Below, in pieces: positions 29,701 to 38,095 of a stretch of 47,032 bases of DNA. The position numbers were made by a program, and so were the translations under genes. The first letter of the stretch is position 1. Each line of letters starts with the position of its first letter. The stretch is from Lonsdalea iberica (lineage in GTDB: Bacteria > Pseudomonadota > Gammaproteobacteria > Enterobacterales > Enterobacteriaceae), in assembly GCF_002111585.1 (NCBI RefSeq), contig NZ_LUTP01000027.1:1-47032 (forward strand), given 5' to 3'. The notes beneath the pieces are model-generated. The model saw only the letters and a list, made by a program, of their open reading frames with translations. It was not told the DNA's origin and did no database searches.

Positions 29701-30132
29701 CAGGTAATGGATAAGTTCGAGCAGCCGCTGGTGTTGGCGCTATATCCGCTTGGGGAGTCCGACGAAGGCCATCATCAGCTCTACTGGGATGATGGCGGTG
29801 TGACCCGTTCGGCAGAACGCCAAGGGCAGTTCTCGGTGATCGACGTTCGCCAACGTCGAATCGAAGGATCGCTGGAGGTTAGCCTGACACCGCGCAAGTA
29901 CGATTACCCGCTGTACGCGTTTGTCTACCTGCGCCTTCGCACTGACAAACCTGCGTTGCAACGGCTGACGGTCGGCTCGTCTACCCTCAGCACGCGGGTA
30001 GATTCGACGGATGCCCTCTTCAATCATGAAGGAGAGGCAGCTTATGTCGATCCTCGCGGCAGTGTCTGGATTAAAGTCAGCACCCGCACGCTATCCGCAG
30101 CCCACGCGTTGACGATGAATATCGTGTCATAA
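26734..30132 (+). CDS. GH31 alpha-1,4-glucan lyase homologue
   Basis: 1132 aa, far longer than bacterial alpha-glucosidases and near the ~1,040-1,090 aa of algal/fungal alpha-1,4-glucan lyases. From memory of the Gracilariopsis enzyme the match runs end to end: NTYDYV at the start, NYDNLWYNQ, VMPPKYIFGYFQ, IEGLGIDIDIQ (418-425), CQTNITPF, LGFVWQDM with the nucleophile D587, FHAYMLAKS, HYAGHWVGDNAST, GSDVGGF with the acid/base D739, and ACLLPWMRNHYD. Ordinary GH31 hydrolases have WxDMNE at the nucleophile; here it is WQDMPAP. Lyases cleave terminal glucose from glycogen, starch or maltodextrin as 1,5-anhydro-D-fructose. There is no signal peptide, so it is predicted cytosolic. Confidence 0.85.
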   Translation: MKNRELPASWRAYNTYDYVPVDDWSVGDDIELYSVYWDGKPHSPNGFDTDWTIYINAKAKPKSRSATAERDVYLVLQVTSCEKDAFRVRFAPAAASINDYPEKVYGPIVVERLEQIRRYEQAAGFHPLLRWNRDGVSIQLRSIQIQFLRDKDDLLSIQIKRLSDGAVTDISSGPLCHAKPGVGTVANMKRKAESATHYFGLGEIVNYNLTGKSNATVGHAIEQCYSYSGYSLLDHTGSQVTCYNYDNLWYNQPEVFPVKAKYKDSFKANANIPLYLNAPFYIERAVVEGQQQFLGVFLDNTGQSYFSLKHPSRDANAVEAGVQHGEFDCHYMFAEQGSGVMDAFTFLMGKGNLDAPSQKEITLNDRAVMPPKYIFGYFQAKYGSPGLLRPDDVNDPIKVYVEDIVKGHQKAGIPIEGLGIDIDIQEDKKVFTIKDSFWTKGKVDEGISVFDWAAQFNLQCQTNITPFIRADKVAYNPADTSKKQYATAQGLIEKGYCVANEGESNIPKFRGPKHESDYPGLTFTRIGETNYPDQNLLVLDYGINAQTAERDMIGAVVTDYGNPDAARFWGEQYTYLLKNGLGFVWQDMPAPDSMPHVEDGKNFADTEAPRNQFGWSLTGESPSDDRRRTNTFNWRSYHGQLHLTDPRFGDGRKTPYVELRNFHAYMLAKSSYEHGLSAHEDLLKGYKRSYIICRSGYPGLQHYAGHWVGDNASTWHHLQATLPMVLNLGMSGLPISGSDVGGFAPGEAPEDPASVFYGDQHCRNHNPMVYDRLVLGPDDIDIGDVCEHELMTRWTQAACLLPWMRNHYDAMKPYQEIYRFSEKAPVSGTRTFADIMSAFVCFRVRWHHLLYDAMFQNTQTGIPILQAMCLWQGDDGIFDKRNKDVLATQCFIDGSVLYAPIMTRSTAGSGAAYLAEKEVYFPNAVKGQALNWYRYHVIEDTVDIANPIKGGQRLTVSADITSMPLFIREGAIIPERHTQSDLQAPFKNIQVMDKFEQPLVLALYPLGESDEGHHQLYWDDGGVTRSAERQGQFSVIDVRQRRIEGSLEVSLTPRKYDYPLYAFVYLRLRTDKPALQRLTVGSSTLSTRVDSTDALFNHEGEAAYVDPRGSVWIKVSTRTLSAAHALTMNIVS

Positions 30133-30147
30133 CGCATCGGGTCTTGT

Positions 30148-30174
30148 AACGGGCAGGCCTCTCGCCTGTCCGTT
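30148..30174 (+). terminator. Terminator of the cupin-lyase operon
   Basis: AACGGGCAGGC, loop CTCTC, GCCTGTCCGTT (one G-T wobble), followed by ATTTCTCTCTCC. It lies 16 nt after the lyase stop. Confidence 0.75.
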
Positions 30175-30337
30175 ATTTCTCTCTCCTTTCCTACCTCCGC
30201 TCAACCTCTTCTCACGCTTCTGCTCTGTATAGCACGGCCACGCCACGTGTCATCACATCGTGCCGTTATTACGAACGATCAGGAAAGAGAAAACAGGAGA
30301 GGTGTGGAACGAAGAGGGACTAGCGGCAATAGATAAA

Positions 30338-30374
30338 AACACGGGCCTTCCATTCAGCATGAAAAGCCCGTGTT
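30338..30374 (-). terminator. Terminator of the flavin oxidoreductase gene
   Basis: On the minus strand a 9-bp stem AACACGGGC/GCCCGTGTT with a 19-nt loop is followed by a T-run (TTTTTATC). It lies about 40 nt after the stop of the 30416-32347 gene. Confidence 0.8.
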
Positions 30375-30415
30375 ACGAGTGTTACACGCCGACGGTCATC
30401 GGCGCTGTGATTCGG

Positions 30416-32347
30416 TTAAGCCAGGCACATACCGGCGTCGAAACCTTCACGCGCAGCCACCAGCGCATTGCTGGTTTTGACGGCGCCGCCGATGACGATC
30501 GCATCGTCCACAACCCCTTGCAGCTCTTCAGCCAGTTCTTTTACCGGCGCATATCCCAGTGCGATAACGACCGTATCCGCTTCCAACTCCATGCGTCCTT
30601 GCGCATTTTCGAGAATCACCTGATGCTCGCCAATTTCGCATAGCTTGGTGTTGGGGTACTGCTTCACGTCGTACTCTTCCAGCACGGACATCAGATGCAG
30701 CTTGCTGACGCCATCCAGTTCTTGCAACAGGCGGTCGCGCATTTCAACCACGGTCACCTCTTTCTGCTGCATGGCCAGATGTGCCGCAGTTTCGCCACCC
30801 ACTTCACCACCGCCCGCGATAACAACACGCTGGCCGGTGACCACGTTGCCCAGCAGGACATCCTCCGCCAGCACCACGTGCGGCTGGTTGATACCCTTGA
30901 TCGGCGGAACCGCAGGTTTACCCCCCGTCGCGACGATGACGGAGTCCGGACGCGCTTCCGCAACGATCGCTTTGGTCAGCGGCGTATTCAGTTTGATCTC
31001 CACACCTAGCTTTTCCAGTTCCCGTCCCAGCCAGGCGGTGTAGGTCGCCAGCTCGCCTTTACCCGGAGGGTAAGCCGCAGAGCGGAACTGACCACCCAGA
31101 TAGCCGGTTTTTTCAAATAGCGTTACTTTGTGGCCGCGCGTCGCCGCCACGCGAGCCGCTTCCAGTCCCGCCGGTCCCGCCCCCGCGATGAACACGCGTT
31201 TAGGGCTGGCGACTTTGCTGTAATCCAAACTGTTTTCACGCGCCAGCGACGGGTTGACCAGACAGGTAAATGGCACGCCAAGCGGCAGACTGGCGAGGCA
31301 GCCCTGCATACAGCCGATGCAATAACGGATAGACGCTACATCGCCCGCTTTTGCTTTGTTAGGCAGATGCGGATCGGCCAGTGAACCACGCCCCATCGCG
31401 ATGAAGTCTGCTTTGCCCAGCGCCAGAACGTTGTCCGCCATACGCGGATCGTTGATGCGGTTCACGGTGATGATGGGCATATTCACCGTTTTCTTCAGCT
31501 CTTCGGAGAAGGAGACAGCCCAAGCATGGCCCACGTACATGGGCGGAACGGTACACGCTTTGTTGCGATCGCCATACACGCCCATGGTCATATGCAGCGC
31601 ATCCACGCCCCACTCCTCGAAGATCTGCGCCAGCACGCGCGTCTCGGAGATATCGCGACCGCCGAGGAAACCTTCGTCAGCGGAGAGTCGGATGGTGACC
31701 GGGTAGTCCATCCCGACTTCTTTACGCACCGCCTGATAGATCTCTTTTAAGAACAGAATTCGACCATCCAGGTTGCCGCCATATTTGTCAGTACGTTTAT
31801 TGGCGTAAGGCGATAAAAATTCGGCAATCAAATAACCGTGGCCGGCATGAATTTCAACTCCATCGAATCCCGCCTCTTTCACCCGACGCGCGCAGTCGGC
31901 GAATTCCGAGACCAACTGCTGTATTTCGTCAATACCCAGCTCACGGGGCATTTCTTTCAACGCTGGACACGGGATTGCGGAAGGCGCCACCGGCTGCACA
32001 CCGCCGTTGACATGTTCTGACGTCTGGCGGCCTGCGTGATAAATCTGGCAGAAGATTTTGCTATCGTATTTATGGATAGTGTCGGTGAGTTTACGGTGGC
32101 TGGCGATTTGATCGTCGCGCCATAACCCACCAATGTATTTACAGCCCATCGCATTTTCGTTGATGGCATAGTTCTCGGTGATGATCAGCCCCCAGCCGCC
32201 TTTTGCTTTTTCTTCGTGATAGGCGATATAACGGTCTGACGCTGTACCATCGCTATTACACAGGTTGGTGACCATCGCGGGGACAACCAACCGGTTAGGT
32301 ATAACGCACTGGTTAATCTTTTCGGGTTGAAATAATTTCTTGAACAT
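30416..32347 (-). CDS. NADH:flavin oxidoreductase (OYE/2,4-dienoyl-CoA reductase type) with 4Fe-4S cluster
   Basis: 643 aa. The N-terminal TIM barrel of the old yellow enzyme family (1-340) carries HAGHGYLIAEFLSPYANKRT with the active-site region. A CIGCMQGC...C cluster (about 342-362) binds 4Fe-4S. The C-terminal half has FAD (VFIAGAGPAGLEAARVAATR) and NAD(P) (VVIAGGGEVGGETAAHLA) Rossmann motifs. This is the architecture of FadH, enoate reductases and BaiCD-type enzymes, which reduce activated C=C bonds of enoyl-CoAs or enones. The genomic FadH is normally elsewhere, and the divergent sequence plus the location in the accessory block argue for another substrate. It is monocistronic, convergent with the lyase, with its own terminator. 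Confidence 0.85.
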   Translation of the reverse strand: MFKKLFQPEKINQCVIPNRLVVPAMVTNLCNSDGTASDRYIAYHEEKAKGGWGLIITENYAINENAMGCKYIGGLWRDDQIASHRKLTDTIHKYDSKIFCQIYHAGRQTSEHVNGGVQPVAPSAIPCPALKEMPRELGIDEIQQLVSEFADCARRVKEAGFDGVEIHAGHGYLIAEFLSPYANKRTDKYGGNLDGRILFLKEIYQAVRKEVGMDYPVTIRLSADEGFLGGRDISETRVLAQIFEEWGVDALHMTMGVYGDRNKACTVPPMYVGHAWAVSFSEELKKTVNMPIITVNRINDPRMADNVLALGKADFIAMGRGSLADPHLPNKAKAGDVASIRYCIGCMQGCLASLPLGVPFTCLVNPSLARENSLDYSKVASPKRVFIAGAGPAGLEAARVAATRGHKVTLFEKTGYLGGQFRSAAYPPGKGELATYTAWLGRELEKLGVEIKLNTPLTKAIVAEARPDSVIVATGGKPAVPPIKGINQPHVVLAEDVLLGNVVTGQRVVIAGGGEVGGETAAHLAMQQKEVTVVEMRDRLLQELDGVSKLHLMSVLEEYDVKQYPNTKLCEIGEHQVILENAQGRMELEADTVVIALGYAPVKELAEELQGVVDDAIVIGGAVKTSNALVAAREGFDAGMCLA

Positions 32348-33691
32348 ATTTTATATTTTTCCTGCTAATGAATATAAAAGATATTATTCTAATAGCATCA
32401 GAAATGCCTTTTAAAAAATATCGTCCTCAAATTTCATTATAATAATCCGCACCATTCTCAAACAATGGCTATTTATTGCTACCCATACCAACATTGAAGC
32501 ACATCAAAATAACCCCAGAAATAAGACCTGCAACCAAAATAAATAAAAACAAAAAAGATAATAAGATGTTTGATAAATGAAGATAATGTCGTTATCGAAT
32601 TGTGTTGAATGGATAGGTGGCAATTAGTCAGTGTCAATTATCATTCGATCGATCACTAATTCGGCTTTCAACATCACAACATAATTTGACTCAGCGCGTT
32701 TGTCCGTAATCGCCCGCAATGGCTGTAAATGATGCTTGAGCACCACGATGTTAGGCTCGATATGCACTGACAGCGCAGCATGCGTAATGCAGCCCATACG
32801 CCGAGACACTCGCCGCCTCGCCCGCGTGCATCTACTTTGGAACTCTGATCTCGATTGCTGCTAAATAGAAGGCCGCCATAGAGGCGGTCCTCTTCCCGAG
32901 GATATTATTATTCCTGATTATGACGATTACTTTTCGTCGGCGGGATGTGATCGCCATTATTGACGCGGCGATCGTTAACTTTATCAGCGTATACATTATC
33001 CGCATCCTAACACCGTCCATAATTCGCTATTTTTGGCGATGTTTATCCTGACCAGTTTTAGCCATTTTTTACTTCTCGTCTGAATTTACACTCAACTGCC
33101 GTGATGCAATCATTAATTACGCTGTTTTCTTGAAAATCTATATGTTGTTTTCAACTAAGCACAAGGAAAATATAACTAAGGCTTTGGGGGTTATTTACGG
33201 CAAGATTATTGATTGACGGAATCAGAACAAATTTCCGTCACCCTAACCAGTCTGTCGATATTGCCAGTGTCGTGACTTCTCGATTTCCGCCACAGCAAGT
33301 ACAGCTTTTGTTGCCTGTTTTTATCCGCCGGTCCAGGGTAAACAACCGCCATTCAACATGTTAACGCCAGCCGCCACCGTTTCGTATGGAGATCCCCCCA
33401 CGCGCTTTTGCCGTTGCGCTGTATATTTCATGTTATTTTTTGTTGGATTATCAGTTGTGTTAGGTCTGGTGATTCAGGCCGCTATTTAAATGAAACAATC
33501 TATTCGACCACGGCAATCTGACGGAATTTTGTCAGGCGCGAATATGGATAACACCGAAAGAAAATGAGCAGCAGAAATCAAATTATTCTATTAACGCTGT
33601 CCCCGACTTTCCTCCGCGACCCAAAGCATGCTATGACATGTTTTTATTTCCTGCGCGATAGCAGACTAAACGAAAAAACCAGGGGGAAAAG
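32348..33691. other. 1.3-kb intergenic region between the flavin oxidoreductase and MetE-like genes
   Basis: No supported gene. The two flanking genes diverge, so it holds both promoters. It is AT-rich (32.35-32.6 and 33.0-33.2 kb), with an imperfect GC hairpin at about 32870-32895 (CCGCC ATAGA GGCGG), possibly the trace of a terminator from a lost gene. Confidence 0.5.
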
Positions 33692-34834
33692 ATGTACAAA
33701 GTAGAACAAGTTGGCTCTTTGCTTCGACCAGAATGGTTAAAAGAGGCGCGTGCGCGTTTTCAGGCGGGAGATCTTTCAGCGGTGGAGTTCAAACGGATTG
33801 AGGATCGTGCCGTACGCGAGGCCGTTGCCGTACAGGAAGCCGCTGGCGTGGAGGTTGTGACCGATGGCGAGCAGCGTCGGTCGATGTTTTTCTCCTGGTT
33901 TTTTGATGCGCTGTCCGGTTTTGATCTTACGGCATCGTCCAATTTTCCCGGCCTACAATGGCGTGGCCTGAAAGGCACAGCGCAGGCGGAAAACGTAAAA
34001 ACGCCCGTCGTCCCCGTCGTGACACGGAAACTGGCGCGAAAAAAAGCGGTATCGGTTGAGGAGTTCACTTTTCTACGTTCCATCACCGATCGCCCCAAGA
34101 AGATCACACTCCCCTCCCCGCTTCTTGCCTGGTCCTTCTGGTCAGCGTCGCATTCGGCGGAGGCCTATCCCGATATCTTCGACCTTTTTCATGACGTCGC
34201 CAGACTGCTGCGGAAAGAAATCGAAGAGTTACGTGATCTCGGTTGTGAATATGTGCAGATTGATGCGCCGGAACTGGCGATCCTCATCGACCCTCAGTTA
34301 AAAGAAGCGGTGAAAGCCCAGACGGGCATCGACACAGAGCGCCTACTTGACGAAGGGATTGCCTGCATCGACGAAGTGGTCAACGGCCTGGAAGGGATAA
34401 CCACCTGCCTGCACATCTGCCGCGGAAATAATGCCGGGCAGTTCTATGCCGAGGGCGGCTATGAGAGCATCGCCGAGGCCTTGTTCAAGGGCGCTCGGAG
34501 CTTCGACCTTTATTCTCTGGAATACGATGACCCTCGTTCGGGCAGCTTTGCTCCCCTGGCGCGAGTTCCCGAGGGCAAAGGGGTTATTCTTGGGTTAATT
34601 TCTACCAAACACCCGGATCTGGAGGCTAAAGACCTGCTCAAGGCACGTATTAGCGAAGCGAGCCGTTTTATCCCGCTCGAACGCATCGGTCTTTCACCTC
34701 AATGCGGCTTCGCTTCAACCTGGGAAGGTAATCCGCTGACCATGGCAGACCAGAACCAAAAACTCCAGTTGGTCCGCGAGGTGGCGGAAGAAGTACTGCA
34801 GGCGCCCGCCGGTCAATCCACCTCAGCGGACTAA
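33692..34834 (+). CDS. Stand-alone MetE C-terminal-type (cobalamin-independent) methyltransferase
   Basis: 380 aa, ATG with GGGGGAAA ahead. It resembles the catalytic C-terminal barrel of cobalamin-independent methionine synthase: QVGSLLRP start, GVEVVTDGEQRR, CEYVQIDAPELAI. The zinc-thiolate ligands are in order: HIC (LHICRGNN, about 248-250), a Glu (SLEYDDP) and a late Cys (LSPQCGFAS). The N-terminal half of full MetE (about 750 aa) is absent, as in archaeal MetE and a family of bacterial paralogues that use unusual methyl donors or thiols (coenzyme M-type transferases are in the same superfamily). The substrate is unknown. It is monocistronic, with a strong terminator after it. Confidence 0.8.
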   Translation: MYKVEQVGSLLRPEWLKEARARFQAGDLSAVEFKRIEDRAVREAVAVQEAAGVEVVTDGEQRRSMFFSWFFDALSGFDLTASSNFPGLQWRGLKGTAQAENVKTPVVPVVTRKLARKKAVSVEEFTFLRSITDRPKKITLPSPLLAWSFWSASHSAEAYPDIFDLFHDVARLLRKEIEELRDLGCEYVQIDAPELAILIDPQLKEAVKAQTGIDTERLLDEGIACIDEVVNGLEGITTCLHICRGNNAGQFYAEGGYESIAEALFKGARSFDLYSLEYDDPRSGSFAPLARVPEGKGVILGLISTKHPDLEAKDLLKARISEASRFIPLERIGLSPQCGFASTWEGNPLTMADQNQKLQLVREVAEEVLQAPAGQSTSAD

Positions 34835-34898
34835 CTAAATTGATAAATTGATGGGGAGTGATCCGCTATAGGCGGACTGCCACCTCCCATCTACCTTC

Positions 34899-34941
34899 AC
34901 GGCCCCTAGGAGATGAAAATACCTATGGGCCGTTTGGTTTT
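34899..34941 (+). terminator. Terminator after the MetE-like gene
   Basis: ACGGCCC(C)TAGG, 11-nt loop, CCTA(T)GGGCCGT, then TTGGTTTTATG. It is a strong two-part stem about 65 nt past the stop codon. Confidence 0.75.
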
Positions 34942-35057
34942 ATGTCTGCGACAGTCGAACCAAAGGGAATGATGGGATTAGTATTAAAGGGTGACAAAAC
35001 ACCTGCACAAACAGAATAACCGAAGGTCCGACCGGCAAACTCTGGCTGAATCGTGGT

Positions 35058-36245
35058 TCATATCGCATTGCTACCCAGGGCACGTGTTGCATTTTTGCAA
35101 GCCAGACAAGGGGACAATGCCACTAAGGCCGCCAGATTAAACACGAAAGCTTGCCCATAAACGCTTGCAATAACACCGCTCGCCGTAGGTCCCGCCGCCG
35201 CGCCCGCGGTAAAGAGTAGAAACGTCACCCCAAATCCCACGGAGGGACGATTCGGGAAAATAGCCATACTCCATACCCCAAGAAGACCGGTGATGAATAT
35301 AAACGCGGCCCCAAAAACTATCCCGGAGGCCAGCACTAGCAGGATTATATTGGGAAACAGACCCAGGATAGCGAGCGCAATCGAAATCGCCACCATGGTC
35401 AAAGCAAGTACGTGTCCCAGCCCTTTATTGTTAACCGCATCCCCCGTTAGCGCGCCCAGAAATCCAGCGAAGCCGGTGACCATCCAAAACAGCAAAGCAG
35501 GATCTTTGATGCCCCAGGTTCCCGGCAAAGAACGGCTGAGCGTTTCAACAGAAAAGGTCCAGTAAATAGCAGTGACAAATCCCGCGACGATCGCAACGGA
35601 ATACAACGGCAAAGCCTGCGGCAAAATTAAATCTCGGAGACGGAAAGCATCAGCGGTAAGAGACGACGCTCTAGTCTGATGGAATACCCTTTTTGCTGGC
35701 GCAAGCCAAGCGGCCAATGCACCAAATACAATCGCGCAGGCCGAGAAAAGCCACCAGGCGTATTGCATGGAAACCGAGGTAAAGGCAACAAGCCCGGCCG
35801 AAACAATAATCCCTGCCCCCGTGCCGGAATTCATTATCGTGAACAGGCGATTTTTTTCCGTGCTATTAGCGACAGCCGTCACCCAGTCGGACAAAGCAGG
35901 AAAAATAATCCCTGGGCTAGCGCCCGAGACAATGACGCCGATGGCCAACATCACAGTCGAAGAGGCTTGCGCGACGATGGCTGTCCCCAACGCTGCACAA
36001 AAAGCGCTGGCGAGAAGCATCGCGCGAGGTCCAAAACGACTCGAGCCCCATGACGCAATGAGCGTTGCAATCAGATAGCCCGCGTAAGACCCACTACCTA
36101 TTAACCCCTGTGTTGTTTTATCCAGGGAGTACCGATGAATAAATTGAGGAAGATAAAGGCCGTAGCCATAGCGAGCCATACCAAACGTCACACCGACCAA
36201 AGCGAGGCCCGAAAGTGCAGTGAGTATCAACTTTGCTTGTTTCAT
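35058..36245 (-). CDS. MFS transporter (YbfB/YjiJ-like)
   Basis: 395 aa with 12 predicted TM helices. The N-terminus LVGVTFGMARYGYGLYLPQF and the SGASPGIIFPALSDWV segment resemble the YbfB/YjiJ branch of the major facilitator superfamily, mostly uncharacterised exporters. Its ATG (GAGGT upstream) faces a TetR gene across a 111-nt gap containing a perfect palindrome, the classic layout of a repressor controlling an efflux pump. With the Rieske oxygenase and methyltransferase on the other side it probably exports, or imports, the small molecule that these enzymes handle. Confidence 0.8.
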   Translation of the reverse strand: MKQAKLILTALSGLALVGVTFGMARYGYGLYLPQFIHRYSLDKTTQGLIGSGSYAGYLIATLIASWGSSRFGPRAMLLASAFCAALGTAIVAQASSTVMLAIGVIVSGASPGIIFPALSDWVTAVANSTEKNRLFTIMNSGTGAGIIVSAGLVAFTSVSMQYAWWLFSACAIVFGALAAWLAPAKRVFHQTRASSLTADAFRLRDLILPQALPLYSVAIVAGFVTAIYWTFSVETLSRSLPGTWGIKDPALLFWMVTGFAGFLGALTGDAVNNKGLGHVLALTMVAISIALAILGLFPNIILLVLASGIVFGAAFIFITGLLGVWSMAIFPNRPSVGFGVTFLLFTAGAAAGPTASGVIASVYGQAFVFNLAALVALSPCLACKNATRALGSNAI

Positions 36246-36277
36246 TTTACCTCGAGAGGATTAAAAATTGACCATGA

Positions 36278-36295
36278 ATATACATCAGTGTATAT
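36278..36295. promoter_or_regulatory. Candidate TetR operator in the MFS/TetR divergent region
   Basis: ATATACA TCAG TGTATAT is a perfect 7-bp inverted repeat with a 4-nt spacer, 33 nt from the MFS start and 62 nt from the TetR start. Its size and place suit an autoregulatory TetR-family operator controlling both directions. Confidence 0.6.
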
Positions 36296-36356
36296 ATTTG
36301 GACAAATGATTCAAGTGACATGTCGATAAGGCCTTGTCCAGATGGAGTAACCGGGC

Positions 36357-36920
36357 ATGATTCAATACAAGACAATAATTGCGCAAAAAGCGAGTGACCT
36401 GCTTTACCGGAGAGGATTTTCTGACGTTTCTGTGGGAGATATTCTTGAGTGCAGCGGCGCTTCACGAGGCACTTTTTATAAATATTTTTCGGATAAAGAA
36501 GACGTAGTATGCGCGGCGCTTGAATTCAGGGACCAAGAGTTCCGGGATTTTATCGCTAGAGTCACTGCGAACCAGAACTCCGTGACAGATTATATCGACG
36601 CGCTATTCGGAGCGCTCCTGTCCTGGCAGCACGTAAATGGCTTTCACGGTTGCTTATTCCAAAATGCTTTAACGGAATACCAGCATATGTCAAAACGCGT
36701 AAAAGCTATCGCCAAAGCGCACAAGCAGGCATTCATTCAGCAAATCACGGATTCGTTAATCATTTTGGGGGTCCACCGCCCCGATCACGCCGCAATGACC
36801 GTCACATTGTTGATCGAAGGGGCCGTCGCGCTTGGAAACTTCTTCGGTCCGGAAGCCAACATTCATCAGGCCCGTGACGCGGCAATTGAACTTTTAGTCA
36901 ACAAGAGGGAGGAAACCTAG
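36357..36920 (+). CDS. TetR-family transcriptional regulator
   Basis: 187 aa. The N-terminal HTH is clear: IIAQKASDLLYRRGFSDVSV, then ILECSGASRGTFYKYFSDKE (about residues 7-48). The C-terminal ligand domain is of the AcrR/QacR-like type with GFHGCLFQNALTEY (about 95-108). GGAG lies nine bases before the ATG. Its stop codon is directly followed by the Rieske gene ATG (TAGATG), so both are on one transcript. It probably represses the divergent MFS gene and its own operon via the palindrome at 36278. Confidence 0.88.
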   Translation: MIQYKTIIAQKASDLLYRRGFSDVSVGDILECSGASRGTFYKYFSDKEDVVCAALEFRDQEFRDFIARVTANQNSVTDYIDALFGALLSWQHVNGFHGCLFQNALTEYQHMSKRVKAIAKAHKQAFIQQITDSLIILGVHRPDHAAMTVTLLIEGAVALGNFFGPEANIHQARDAAIELLVNKREET

Positions 36921-38051
36921 ATGTCTACTCCACATGTAGATTCGTTAAGAAAAACCCGAACATCGCTCGAAAAGACTTGTGACAAAGCGATTGGACTACC
37001 ATCCGCAAGCTATAGAGAGGAAGATTATTTCAATCTAGAAAAGCAGGCCATCTTTAATAAACGATGGCTTTCTATTGGATTCGCTAGTGATGTCCCGAAT
37101 ACTGGAGATGTATGGCCTATAGAAATCCTCGGAAAAAATTTATTTATAATACGTGACGGCAATAAAGTCCGGGTATTCCACAATTTTTGCCCACACCGCG
37201 GAACATTGTTAGTTAGGGGAAAAGAAAAAGATATCAAACAATTCATTTGTCCCTATCATTCATGGTCGTTTGACTTAAACGGGCGCTTAATCAGCGCAAC
37301 CCATAATAAAGACTGTAATAAAACAGACTTTCACTTAAATGAGGTAAGGTCAGCGATTTGGAATGATGTGATATTTATTAATTTTTCAGCAGATGCTCCC
37401 AACCTGAATAAGGCTATCGAACCACTGAACCAGCGTTGGAAATATTTTGATTTCAGTCAGCTTCATCCCGGAGGTGAAATGACTTATGATTTCCCAGCGA
37501 ACTGGAAACTCATTACTGAAAATTTCCTGGAGAGCTATCACGTTCCTTCGGTTCATCCCAGGTTAGCCACCTACTCTAAGTTTAGTAACAGATATCCCAT
37601 TTTTTTTAATCAGGAATTTTTAGGTCAGGGAAGTCGGGTTTATAAACCTGAGGTCACTGAATACGAGTTACCTCGTTGGCCGGGAGTCTCCGGTGAACTT
37701 GAATTCCAAGCTGAATATATTGCGATATTTCCTAACACGCTCGTTGGCCGCATGCCAGACCACGTTTTCATCTGGACGGTTACACCGCTTTCCGCACAGC
37801 GAACCATTGAACGTCTGAAATTTTACTTCATCGGTAACGATGCAACGCATAGCCGGTTCGCAAAAGATCGAGAAGCCACGTTAAAAAGATGGAAAGAAGT
37901 CAATGATGAAGACTGTGAGATTGTTTCTCTAATCCACGCGGGAAACAGCTCTGAAGCTTTTTCAGGAGCGCGTTTCGTCCCCGAACATGAAAAAACCATT
38001 TATTTATTCCAGAATCTGGTTCTAAAAGAAATATTAGACTGCGTTGAATAA
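36921..38051 (+). CDS. Rieske non-heme iron oxygenase, alpha subunit
   Basis: 376 aa. The Rieske 2Fe-2S motif is C90-x-H92-x17-C110-x2-H113 (CPHRGT, CPYHSWSF). The catalytic domain has NWKLITENFLESYHVPSVHP with iron ligands H207 and H212, and a later acidic stretch (VNDEDCE) likely supplying the aspartate. The family includes aromatic ring dioxygenases and N- or O-demethylating monooxygenases such as carnitine and glycine-betaine oxygenases; the size and motifs fit the latter group best. No ferredoxin reductase gene is adjacent, so electrons must come from elsewhere. It is coupled to tetR and followed by a methyltransferase 44 nt on. The low-GC codons suggest transfer. Confidence 0.85.
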   Translation: MSTPHVDSLRKTRTSLEKTCDKAIGLPSASYREEDYFNLEKQAIFNKRWLSIGFASDVPNTGDVWPIEILGKNLFIIRDGNKVRVFHNFCPHRGTLLVRGKEKDIKQFICPYHSWSFDLNGRLISATHNKDCNKTDFHLNEVRSAIWNDVIFINFSADAPNLNKAIEPLNQRWKYFDFSQLHPGGEMTYDFPANWKLITENFLESYHVPSVHPRLATYSKFSNRYPIFFNQEFLGQGSRVYKPEVTEYELPRWPGVSGELEFQAEYIAIFPNTLVGRMPDHVFIWTVTPLSAQRTIERLKFYFIGNDATHSRFAKDREATLKRWKEVNDEDCEIVSLIHAGNSSEAFSGARFVPEHEKTIYLFQNLVLKEILDCVE

Positions 38052-38095
38052 CTGCATTTTTCCGAATTGGATTAAGTAACAATGAGGAGCTATAT

